Positions 49,552 through 57,119 of a DNA stretch of 64,000 nucleotides are shown in pieces. This DNA comes from Pseudomonas koreensis (GTDB lineage Bacteria; Pseudomonadota; Gammaproteobacteria; Pseudomonadales; Pseudomonadaceae). Each line of letters starts with the position of its first letter. Position 1 is the first letter of the stretch. The stretch spans positions 1,489,501 to 1,553,500 of the forward strand of contig NZ_JALJWP010000001.1 in the NCBI RefSeq assembly GCF_024169245.1, in the 5' to 3' direction. The notes under the pieces are model-generated. The model searched no databases and was not told the DNA's origin. It saw only the letters and a program-made list of their open reading frames with translations. The position numbers and the translations under genes are program-made.

Positions 49552-50133
49552 ATGCGCAACGAATCAATCCGTTACCTGATTGTGCCGGGCTGGCAAGGAT
49601 CGCCAGAAGATCATTGGCAAAGCCATTGGCAGAACAGCCTGCCGAACAGCGCACGGGTCGAACAGGCCGATTGGCTGACACCGCGCCGTGAGGACTGGGT
49701 CGCCGCGCTGGCCGAAGCGGTTGCCGCCGACAGCACGCCGGTGATTTTGATTGCTCACAGCCTCGGCTGCATCACGGTTGCCCACTGGGCGGCGACGGCG
49801 CCGCTGCAATACCTGCGTCAGGTGCGCGGGGCGTTACTGGTCGCGCCGGCCGATGTCGAGCGTCCTGCTTGCGCCCCGGCGTTGCGCAATTTCGCACCGA
49901 TTCCGACGGATCTGTTGCCGTTCCCCAGCCAGGTCGTCAGCTCCGACAACGACGCCGCCGTCAGTGCGCCGCGCGCTTTGGAGCTGGCGCGCAACTGGGG
50001 CGCGGAGGCGGGGATTCTCGCCGGGGCCGGGCACATCAACGTCAAGTCCGGGCATCAGCGTTGGGAGCAGGGTTTCGCCTACCTCTATCGCCTGCAAAAC
50101 CGTCTGGAACACCACGCCCGCCGTCGCGCCTGA
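49552..50133 (+). CDS. Small alpha/beta serine hydrolase (RBBP9/YdeN family)
   Basis: 193 residues. YLIVPGWQGSPEDHWQ at the start, nucleophile Ser in IAHSLGC, and a C-terminal GHINVKSGH supplying the catalytic His complete a PF06821-type hydrolase. The substrate is unknown. No Met beyond the initiator and only two Cys. It precedes the sigma-54-like gene by 51 nt, probably one operon. GCAGGAG precedes the ATG. In PAO1 a related gene follows exbD1 (PA0201). Confidence 0.85.
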   Translation: MRNESIRYLIVPGWQGSPEDHWQSHWQNSLPNSARVEQADWLTPRREDWVAALAEAVAADSTPVILIAHSLGCITVAHWAATAPLQYLRQVRGALLVAPADVERPACAPALRNFAPIPTDLLPFPSQVVSSDNDAAVSAPRALELARNWGAEAGILAGAGHINVKSGHQRWEQGFAYLYRLQNRLEHHARRRA

Positions 50134-50184
50134 CCTTATTTTTCAACGCCCCCGTCGGCTGGCGGTTTTGGGCGGGAGCCTGCC

Positions 50185-51117
50185 ATGAGTTTCGAAACCT
50201 TCGGTCAGCCATTGCTGACCTTTCCCGACGCGGAAAAAAGCCCCCTGAGCATTCGCGCCAAGGCGCTGGTGTTTGTCGACCCGCGCTCGCGGCAGTTGCG
50301 CGAGGAATTGGAGCACTTGGCTCCGCGTTCGATTTCCGTGTTGATTCGCGGTGAGACCGGTACCGGTAAAGAGTTGCTCGCGCGGCATATCCATCGCGCC
50401 AGTGACCGCAGCGGCCTGTTCGTTTCGGTGAATTGCGGCGCGATCAGCCCGACCTACGCCGATGCCGAACTGTTCGGCTACGCCGCCGGCAGCTACAGCG
50501 GTGCGGCCAGCAGCCGAGCCGGCTGGTTCGGTTCGGCCAACGGCGGCACCTTGTACCTGGATGAAATCGGCGACCTGCCACTGCCGATCCAGATCAAGTT
50601 GCTCGCAGCCTTGGAAAACCACGAAGTCACCCGCGTCGGTGCGCATCAGCCGAGCCCGGTGGATGTGCGCCTGGTTGCCGCGACCAGTATCGATCTGGCC
50701 CAGGCCGTGGACGCCGGAAAATTCCACGAGCGGCTCTATCACTACCTCAGCGAAGGTCATCTGGAGTTGCCGGCGTTGCGCGCGCGCACCGGCGACATCC
50801 TCTCGCTCGCCGAGTATTTTCTCGGCATCTATAGCCAGCGTCTCGACCTGCCTGTGCCGCTGATCAGCGAAGCCGCGCAGCGTGTACTCGAACAACACAG
50901 CTGGCCAGGGAATACCCGCGAACTGGAAAACGTCATTCACTTCGCCCTGCTGGTCAGCACAGGTGACGAGATTCTGCCGGAGCATCTAAACCTGCCCGAC
51001 GCGTCTGCGCCGCAGGTTCAGATCGAACGACTGGTGAGGCAGACCCACATCGGCGGTACCAGTGCAGAACGTAAGGCATTGAAAGATTGGCTGATTCAGT
51101 TGAGCGAGACGGTTTAA
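50185..51117 (+). CDS. Sigma-54 activator-like AAA+ protein without a recognisable DNA-binding domain
   Basis: 310 residues, consisting mainly of an AAA+ sigma-54 interaction domain (about 30-265): Walker A GETGTGKE, Walker B GGTLYLDEIGDLP, LPALRARTGDI and SWPGNTRELENVI. There is no receiver or other input domain. The sigma-54 contact loop reads GSYSGA where the family has GAFTGA. The last 45 residues show no Fis-type helix-turn-helix. It resembles SfnR-type activators of sulfur-source genes in Pseudomonas. Only one Cys and no internal Met. It could need a partner for promoter recognition or act as a modulator (inference). Confidence 0.8.
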   Translation: MSFETFGQPLLTFPDAEKSPLSIRAKALVFVDPRSRQLREELEHLAPRSISVLIRGETGTGKELLARHIHRASDRSGLFVSVNCGAISPTYADAELFGYAAGSYSGAASSRAGWFGSANGGTLYLDEIGDLPLPIQIKLLAALENHEVTRVGAHQPSPVDVRLVAATSIDLAQAVDAGKFHERLYHYLSEGHLELPALRARTGDILSLAEYFLGIYSQRLDLPVPLISEAAQRVLEQHSWPGNTRELENVIHFALLVSTGDEILPEHLNLPDASAPQVQIERLVRQTHIGGTSAERKALKDWLIQLSETV

Positions 51118-51283
51118 CCGTTTTCTTCAACATGAACAAAATGGAATATGAAGCTGAATAAACGTTATTGTCCGGGAATAAAAAATCCGGGTATTGTCCG
51201 CCTCACGCCAGCGATATCACTTCACTGGCACACGTATTAATGCCGTCGTCGATGACGACCGTGATTTTCGATAAGGACACTGC

Positions 51284-52081
51284 ATGAAAAAGGTTCTGTT
51301 GTTTACCGCATTGGCGGCTGCGCTCACGGCTTCTTTCGCCAACGCCGGCGAGAAACTGGTGGTTGCCGCAACGCCGGTGCCACACGCTGAAATCCTCGAG
51401 CTGATCAAGCCGACCCTGGCCAAAGAAGGCGTGGACCTGGAAATCAAGGTTTTCACCGACTACGTGCAACCGAACGTACAGGTGGGCGAGAAGCGTCTGG
51501 ACGCCAACTACTTCCAGACCCTGCCGTACCTGAACAGCTTCAACCAGGGTAAATACAAGGACGACAAATCCAAGTACCTGGTGACCGTGCAGGGCGTCCA
51601 CGTTGAACCGTTCGGTGGCTACTCGAGCAAGTACAAGACCCTGGCTGAACTGCCGGACGGCGCGACCATCGCCATCCCTAACGAAGGCAGCAACAGCGGC
51701 CGTGCCCTGATCCTGCTGCAGAAGGCCGGTCTGATCGAACTGAAAGACCCGAAAAACGCTTTGGCAACGCCAAAAGACATTGCCAAGAACCCGCACAATT
51801 TCAAGTTCAAGGAACTGGAATCGGCCCTGCTGCCACGCGTACTGAAAGAAGTTGATCTGGACATGATCAACACCAACTACGCCCTGGAAGCCAAGCTGAA
51901 CCCGCAGAAAGATGCGCTGGTGATTGAAGGCGCTGACTCGCCGTACGTGAACTTCCTGGTGGCCCGTGAGGACAACAAGAACAGCGACGCGATCCAGAAA
52001 CTGGCCAAGGCCCTGACAAGTCCGGAAGTCAAAGCCTTCATCGAGAAGAAGTACAGCGGCGCGGTGTTGCCGGCGTTCTGA
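51284..52081 (+). CDS. metQ: MetQ/NlpA-family methionine-binding protein
   Basis: A 265-residue precursor with a signal peptide cleaved near residue 21 (SFANAGEKL). There is no lipobox Cys, so it is soluble rather than the usual lipoprotein. NlpA-family blocks: VAATPVPHAEILE, FTDYVQPNVQVGEKRLDANYFQ, ATIAIPNEGSNSGRALILLQ, INTNYALEA. It binds methionine or a related compound for a MetNI transporter, but no metN or metI lies nearby. Cys-free with one internal Met. Strong terminator follows. Confidence 0.9.
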   Translation: MKKVLLFTALAAALTASFANAGEKLVVAATPVPHAEILELIKPTLAKEGVDLEIKVFTDYVQPNVQVGEKRLDANYFQTLPYLNSFNQGKYKDDKSKYLVTVQGVHVEPFGGYSSKYKTLAELPDGATIAIPNEGSNSGRALILLQKAGLIELKDPKNALATPKDIAKNPHNFKFKELESALLPRVLKEVDLDMINTNYALEAKLNPQKDALVIEGADSPYVNFLVAREDNKNSDAIQKLAKALTSPEVKAFIEKKYSGAVLPAF

Positions 52082-52102
52082 TCTGACGCTTTGATCTGAT
52101 GT

Positions 52103-52140
52103 AAAAACGCCGATGGCCAGTGATGGTCATCGGCGTTTTT
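52103..52140 (+). terminator. Rho-independent terminator after metQ
   Basis: Perfect 13-bp stem AAAAACGCCGATG (52103-52115) and CATCGGCGTTTTT (52128-52140), ending in a T-run. Confidence 0.95.
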
Positions 52141-52154
52141 GTGCGTGCCCAAAA

Positions 52155-52230
52155 AAAGATCGCAGCCTTCGGCAGCTCCTACAGGAGACCGCATTCCCCT
52201 GTAGGAGCTGCCGAAGGCCGCGATCTTTTG
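52155..52230. repeat. REP doublet, family A
   Basis: GATCGCAGCCTTCGGCAGC arm and inverted TGTAGGAGCTGCCGAAGG arm between the metQ terminator and the microprotein frame. Confidence 0.88.
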
Positions 52231-52244
52231 ATCTTGCCGTTACT

Positions 52245-52337
52245 TCAGGCCACCTGCGCCTGCAGCGCCCGGCGCAACGCCACCAACAATTTCACAATGT
52301 CCTGCGGATCCAGCCGCTGCGGCACTTTTACGTCCAT
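52245..52337 (-). CDS. Candidate 30-residue microprotein
   Basis: ATG at 52337 with AGGAAG (reading 5'-AAGGAAGAAAGAC-ATG) at good spacing. The product has MDVKVPQRLDPQDIVKLL, then an amphipathic helix rich in Ala/Leu/Gln/Arg, and stops at 52245. No Cys and only the start Met. It is divergent from the ABC transporter operon. Small size makes this uncertain: support comes from the ribosome binding site, codon choice typical of the genome and absence of any other gene here. No function assigned. Confidence 0.45.
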   Translation of the reverse strand: MDVKVPQRLDPQDIVKLLVALRRALQAQVA

Positions 52338-52444
52338 GTCTTTCTTCCTTGTGATGAATGGGCCGGAGAGTCTGGCCAAAAGCTGTGGGTCCTTGGAGGT
52401 CTTTCGTGAAAAAAAGATCCGTCCTACAGCGCAAAGAAAAATAG

Positions 52445-52460
52445 CCTTCTTATTCTTTCC
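52445..52460. promoter_or_regulatory. Shared sulfur-region motif, partial site upstream of the ABC operon
   Basis: CCTTCTTATTCTTTCC, preceded by AATAG exactly as at 49472; matches the left half of CTTCTTATTCCTTAACGAAT. It lies between the divergent microprotein and permease genes, in a gap that is AT-rich through 52550. Confidence 0.4.
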
Positions 52461-52616
52461 CGGCAAACCCACAGGATAGTTTTTTGGGTGATATCAATAT
52501 GCTTTAACGGTATTTAAATTCTTCTTTTTATACCTATAAAGTCAGTGCCTGCCGGACAGCCACCCGCCGTCCATGGATTGCATCACCGCCGCTTACCGAG
52601 CAGCGTCAGGACGCTC

Positions 52617-53282
52617 ATGACTTTCGACTACGCCTTTATCCTCAGCACCCTGCCGGCCTTTCTCAAGGCCGTCGGTGTGACCCTGCAGGTCGGATTGATC
52701 GCGATCGGCACTTCGCTGCTGGTGGCGCTGCTCAACGCGACGATTCTGGTGTTCCGCACGCCTTACCTGCGCAAACTCGTCAGCCTCTATGTAGAGCTGG
52801 CGCGTAACACGCCGCTGCTGATCCAGCTGTTCTTCGTCTACTTCGCTTTGCCGGCAGTGGGGATCCAGGTTTCCGGTTTCACTGCGGCAATCATCACCAT
52901 GACCTTCCTTGGCGGTGCCTACCTCACCGAAGTGATGCGCGCCGGTGTCGATGCAGTCCCCCAGGCGCAGCTGGAGTCCGGGCGTTCGATTGGCCTGTCG
53001 CACGGGCAATTGCTGCGTTATGTGATCCTGCCGCAGGCGGGGATTCTCAGCTTGCCGTCGCTGTTCGCCAATTTCATTTTTCTGCTCAAGGAAACCACCG
53101 TGGTCTCGGCGGTCGCGGTGCCGGAAATCCTCTACACCACCAAGAGCTACATTGCGCTCTACTACAAAACCTACGAAATGCTCGCCGTGCTGACGCTGAT
53201 ATGCGTGCTGCTGTTCCTGCCGCTGTCGCTGTTGCTCAGCCGCCTGGAAAGGAGGCTCCAGCATGGCCAGTTCGGGTCTTGA
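52617..53282 (+). CDS. Polar amino acid ABC transporter permease 1
   Basis: 221 residues of the HisM/GltJ class with five to six helices and the EAA loop QLESGRSIGLSHGQLLRYVILPQA. The ATG at 52617 follows AGGA; an upstream GTG frame lacks support. It overlaps the next permease gene by 20 nt. Operon composition fits a transporter for a polar or sulfur-containing amino acid such as cystine; the substrate is inferred from context only. Confidence 0.9.
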   Translation: MTFDYAFILSTLPAFLKAVGVTLQVGLIAIGTSLLVALLNATILVFRTPYLRKLVSLYVELARNTPLLIQLFFVYFALPAVGIQVSGFTAAIITMTFLGGAYLTEVMRAGVDAVPQAQLESGRSIGLSHGQLLRYVILPQAGILSLPSLFANFIFLLKETTVVSAVAVPEILYTTKSYIALYYKTYEMLAVLTLICVLLFLPLSLLLSRLERRLQHGQFGS

Positions 53283-53922
53283 ACTGCTCTGGGTGTCGTT
53301 GCCGCAACTGGCCAAAGGCGCCGGGCAAACCTTGTCGATCTCGTTTCTGAGCATCGCCATCAGCACGGTCGGCGGGGTGCTTTACGGCGTGTTGCGCACG
53401 TTGAACGTAACGTGGCTGAACGCGATTTTGCGCATCTATCTGGAGCTGTTCCGGGCGATCCCGGTGCTGGTCTGGTTGTATCTGCTGTTCTTCGGTCTGC
53501 CGATTTTCTTCGGTCTGAGCCTGCCGAGCTTCTGGTGCGCGGTGCTGGTGCTGTCGCTGTGGGGCGCCAGCGAGGTCGGCGAGGTGGCGCGCGGTGCGCT
53601 GCATTCGTTACCGCGCGGGCAGCGCGAAGCGGGGCTGTCGATCGGTCTGAACGCTGCGCAACTGTATGGCTACGTGCTGTTGCCGCAAGCGCTCAAGCGC
53701 ATGACGCCGCCGACCATCAACGTCTACACGCGGATCATCAAGACCAGCTCGCTGGCGGTGCTGATCGGTGTGGTTGACGTGATCAAGGTCGGCCAGCAGA
53801 TCATCGAGCGCACTTACGAATCGGTACTGATCTACGGCGCGCTGTTCCTGTTCTTCTTTTTCATCTGCTACCCGTTGTCGGCCGCCTCGCGCGTGCTGGA
53901 GCGGCGCTGGACGCAAGCATGA
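53263..53922 (+). CDS. Polar amino acid ABC transporter permease 2
   Basis: 219 residues, the second permease of the pair, with EAA loop QREAGLSIGLNAAQLYGYVLLPQALKR. It overlaps both neighbours (20 nt and 4 nt), indicating tight translational coupling. Confidence 0.9.
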   Translation: MASSGLELLWVSLPQLAKGAGQTLSISFLSIAISTVGGVLYGVLRTLNVTWLNAILRIYLELFRAIPVLVWLYLLFFGLPIFFGLSLPSFWCAVLVLSLWGASEVGEVARGALHSLPRGQREAGLSIGLNAAQLYGYVLLPQALKRMTPPTINVYTRIIKTSSLAVLIGVVDVIKVGQQIIERTYESVLIYGALFLFFFFICYPLSAASRVLERRWTQA

Positions 53923-54701
53923 GCGCACTGATCGAGTTTCACGGCTTCAACAAATTCTATGGCGCGCAGCAGGTGCTCAAGGGCATCGACCTGCACGTGC
54001 AGAGCGGCGAAGTGATCGTCATTCTTGGCCCCAGCGGTTGCGGCAAAAGCACCTTGCTGCGTTGCCTCAATGGCCTGGAAGAGGCGCACAGCGGCAGCCT
54101 GAAATTCGTCGGGCGCGAGCTGCTGGACACAGCCACTGACTGGCGCGAAATCCGTCAGCAGATCGGCATGGTGTTCCAGAGTTATCACCTGTTCCCGCAC
54201 ATGAGCGTGCTCGACAATCTGCTGCTCGGCCCGCTCAAGGTGCAAAAGCGTCAGCGTCGCGAAGCGCAACAGCAGGCCGAAGCCTTGCTTGAGCGCGTCG
54301 GTCTGCTGGACAAGCGCGATGCTTTCCCGCGCCAGCTCTCCGGTGGTCAGCAGCAACGCATCGCCATTGTCCGGTCGCTGTGCATGAATCCACGGGTCAT
54401 GCTCTTCGACGAAGTCACCGCCGCCCTCGACCCGGAAATGGTCAAGGAAGTGCTGCAGGTCATTCAGGGCCTGGCCCGCGAAGGCATGACCCTGTTGATC
54501 GTCACCCACGAAATGGCCTTCGCCCGCGCGGTGGCCGACCGCATCGTGTTCATGGATGCCGGGCGCATCGTTGAACAGTCCCCACCCGAGATTTTCTTTA
54601 CGAACCCGCAGACCGCACGCGCGCAGCAGTTTCTGGAGAAGTTCTCCTTCGTTGCCACACTGCCAGAAACGAATCCGACAAAGGAACTGGAACCGCTATG
54701 A
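53919..54701 (+). CDS. Polar amino acid ABC transporter ATPase
   Basis: 260 residues of the GlnQ/HisP class. Walker A GPSGCGKST, signature LSGGQQQR, Walker B VMLFDEVTAALDPE (Val where most have Pro) and switch VTHEMAFA. It overlaps the upstream permease by ATGA and the binding-protein gene by 4 nt. Confidence 0.93.
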   Translation: MSALIEFHGFNKFYGAQQVLKGIDLHVQSGEVIVILGPSGCGKSTLLRCLNGLEEAHSGSLKFVGRELLDTATDWREIRQQIGMVFQSYHLFPHMSVLDNLLLGPLKVQKRQRREAQQQAEALLERVGLLDKRDAFPRQLSGGQQQRIAIVRSLCMNPRVMLFDEVTAALDPEMVKEVLQVIQGLAREGMTLLIVTHEMAFARAVADRIVFMDAGRIVEQSPPEIFFTNPQTARAQQFLEKFSFVATLPETNPTKELEPL

Positions 54702-55570
54702 AAACTGCCGCTTTGTTAATGCCTCTGCTCAGCCTCGCCTTGCTCGCCGGTTGCGGTAAAACCGAAGAGCCGCCAAAGCCGAAAGTCGCCAGCGAGAGCG
54801 CCGCGCCGGCCGGTTATCTGGACAAGATCAAGGCCCGCGACAAACTGATTGTCGGCGTCTTCACCGATAAGCCACCGTTCGGTTTCGTCGATGAGGCCGG
54901 GCGCTACGTCGGCTTCGATACCGACATTGGTCGGCGCTTCGCCAAGGATCTGCTCGGCGATGAAAACAAGGTCGAGTTCGTTGCCGTCGAGCCGGCCAGC
55001 CGCATTCCGTTTCTGCAAAGCGACAAGGTCGACCTGATCCTCGCCAACATGACCGTCACCCCGGAGCGCAAGGAAGCGGTGGAATTCACCAACCCGAACC
55101 TCAAGGTGGCCGTGCAGGCGCTGGTGCCGCAGGGCAGTTCGGTGAAGAAGCTCGATGATCTGGCCACGCGCACCACGATTGTCACCACCGGCACCACCGC
55201 TGATATCTGGCTGACCAAGAACCACCCGGATTGGAAACTGCTCAAGTTCGAGAAAAACTCCGAGTCGCTGCAAGCCTTGGCCAATGGTCGCGGCGATGCC
55301 TATGCGCAGGACAATCTGGTGCTGTTCAGCTGGGCCAAACAGAATCCGGGCTATCGCGTGCTCGAGGAAAAACTGGGCGCCGAGGCGCCGATTGCGCCGG
55401 CCGTGAAGAAGGGCAATCTGGAGTTACGTGACTGGGTCAACAGCGAACTGGCCAAACTGGGCGAGGAGAAATACCTGCTCAAGCTCTATGACCAATATGT
55501 GCGCAAAGAGCTGAGCGATGACACCCGGCCTGAGAGTGTGATTGTTGAAGGGGGCAAGTGGCAGGGGTGA
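54698..55570 (+). CDS. Amino acid ABC transporter substrate-binding lipoprotein
   Basis: A 290-residue lipoprotein with lipobox LLAGC (lipidated Cys19). An SBP_bac_3 fold follows: LIVGVFTDKPPFGFVDEAGRYVGFDTDIGRRFAKDLLG, LILANMTVTPERKE, TGTTADIW. It resembles FliY/GltI-type binders of cystine, glutamate or aspartate. The mature protein has one Cys (the lipid anchor) and one Met, in keeping with use under sulfur limitation. Last gene of the four-gene operon. Confidence 0.9.
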   Translation: MKTAALLMPLLSLALLAGCGKTEEPPKPKVASESAAPAGYLDKIKARDKLIVGVFTDKPPFGFVDEAGRYVGFDTDIGRRFAKDLLGDENKVEFVAVEPASRIPFLQSDKVDLILANMTVTPERKEAVEFTNPNLKVAVQALVPQGSSVKKLDDLATRTTIVTTGTTADIWLTKNHPDWKLLKFEKNSESLQALANGRGDAYAQDNLVLFSWAKQNPGYRVLEEKLGAEAPIAPAVKKGNLELRDWVNSELAKLGEEKYLLKLYDQYVRKELSDDTRPESVIVEGGKWQG

Positions 55571-55598
55571 TTGCCTGTTGGATCGGCGGTGCAGCTTG

Positions 55599-55749
55599 CC
55601 CCTCACCCCAGCCCTCTCCCCAGGGAGAGGGAGCCGATCTTCGGGCTTTTCAAAACCAAGTTCGACTTGAGACTTTCAGGTCGGCGTAACCCTCGCGAAC
55701 CACTCGTTCAGTCCCCTCTCCCTCTGGGAGAGGGCTAGGGTGAGGGGCT
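55599..55749. repeat. Long palindromic repeat, family C, copy 3
   Basis: CCCCTCACCCCAGCCCTCTC arm and inverted GAGAGGGCTAGGGTGAGGGG arm, in the opposite orientation to copies 1 and 2, between convergent ABC operon and AAA ATPase genes. Confidence 0.85.
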
Positions 55750-55764
55750 TTTCGCTGGCACCCC

Positions 55765-56925
55765 TCAATCCGGCCAGTGCCACGCTGGCTCATCCAGCAC
55801 CCGCTGGCCGACAATTCCGGTTTGCCCCAGCGTCTTCTCCAGCACGATGCAATTGCACTGCGGATCTTCCTGCAATGCCGAGATCAGCCGCCGCGCGTGG
55901 GACACCACCCACACCTGGCATTGCTCTGAAGCGCGGATGATCAGTCGCGCCAGCGCCGGCAGGAGGTCCGGATGCAGGCTGGTTTCCGGTTCGTTGAGCA
56001 CCATCAGCGATGGCGGTCGCGGAGTCAGTAGTGCCGCGACCAGCAGCAGATAGCGCAAGGTCCCGTCCGACAATTCTGCCGCCGACAACGGACGCAGCAA
56101 GCCTTCCTGATAAAACTCGATAGCGAAACGCCCACCAGCCAACGGCGCAATATTGAGCCGCGCACCGGGAAACGCATCGCTGATCGCGGCGCGTAAGGCA
56201 TCCGGGTCGCCGATTTCGATAATCGTCTGCAAGGCTGCTGCCAGATCGCGACCGTCGTGGTGCAACACTGGCGTGCGCGTGCCCAATTGCGGCTGACGCA
56301 CCGGCGCGTCGGCATCGCTGCGAAAGTGATCATAGAAGCGCCAGCGGCGGATGAACTCGCGCATCTGGAACACCTCCGGCGAGCTGCGCAGATTGCCGAC
56401 CTGATCGAACAGACTGTCGAAGTTCGGCGTGTGTTGCGCCAGCACATCCCAGGCGCGACCTTCGCGGGCACGGATCATCGGGCCGTTACGGTCGACCAGC
56501 AGGCTCGCCGGGCGAAACACCGGGCCGGCCCAGATGCATTCACGTTTGATTTCCGGGTCGAGGGAAAAGCACGAACGGCTTGGTACCGGCAGGCCCAGAC
56601 CGATGGCGTAGCTGAAATCCTCGCCGGCAAATCCAAGCCGCAGCCGCCTCACCTCTTGGCGTACCGTCGGTTCGATCGCCACTTCACCGTTGCGCATGCG
56701 CCGGCTGATGGTTTCCGGCCCGGCCCAGAACGTCGATTCCAGCCCGCCCTCACGCGCCAGCGCATTGACCACGCCGCCCTGCGCGGTTTCCGCCAGCAGG
56801 CGCAGGGCGCGATAGAGGTTGGACTTGCCGCTGCCATTGGGCCCGGTAATCAGGTTCAGCCGCCCGAGCGGAATCACCAGTTTGTTGATCGAGCGGTAAT
56901 TGGCCACTGCCAGGGTATGAAGCAT
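55765..56925 (-). CDS. RecF/SMC-like AAA family ATPase
   Basis: 386 residues from the ATG at 56925, with AAGGAA upstream; a further upstream extension runs into a REP element. Walker A GPNGSGKS at 28-35, signature ELSDGTLRYLLL, Walker B SLMVLNEPETSLHP and H-loop VVSHARRLI make an ABC-type ATPase of the AAA_21 group. The insert between the two halves is short, with no long coiled coil and no TOPRIM domain as in OLD nucleases. Role unknown; relatives act in DNA repair or defence. It stands alone here, with no partner nuclease next to it. Confidence 0.82.
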   Translation of the reverse strand: MLHTLAVANYRSINKLVIPLGRLNLITGPNGSGKSNLYRALRLLAETAQGGVVNALAREGGLESTFWAGPETISRRMRNGEVAIEPTVRQEVRRLRLGFAGEDFSYAIGLGLPVPSRSCFSLDPEIKRECIWAGPVFRPASLLVDRNGPMIRAREGRAWDVLAQHTPNFDSLFDQVGNLRSSPEVFQMREFIRRWRFYDHFRSDADAPVRQPQLGTRTPVLHHDGRDLAAALQTIIEIGDPDALRAAISDAFPGARLNIAPLAGGRFAIEFYQEGLLRPLSAAELSDGTLRYLLLVAALLTPRPPSLMVLNEPETSLHPDLLPALARLIIRASEQCQVWVVSHARRLISALQEDPQCNCIVLEKTLGQTGIVGQRVLDEPAWHWPD

Positions 56926-56951
56926 GGAATTCCTTCTCTTCGGGCGGCCCT

Positions 56952-57023
56952 TGTAGGAGCTGCCGAAGGCTGCGATCTTTTGATCTTGAAAAAGCAAAGA
57001 TCGCAGCCTTCGGCAGCTCCTGC
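56952..57023. repeat. REP doublet, family A
   Basis: TTGTAGGAGCTGCCGAAGG arm and inverted GATCGCAGCCTTCGGCAGC arm between the divergent AAA ATPase and triA-like genes. Confidence 0.9.
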
Positions 57024-57119
57024 ACGGAAATGTTGTGATCGCTCAGGCGAACGTTGAACCCTGTTCTAAGCTCACAGTCGTATCGTCACTTGCACGTTCG
57101 TACACAGGAAGGAGTCTGC

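Noticed and set aside
52240..52472. Longer minus-strand frames of 64 and 75 codons covering the microprotein region
   Set aside because: Their starts lack ribosome binding sites and the extra residues cross the divergent promoter region; only the 30-codon frame has a good start.
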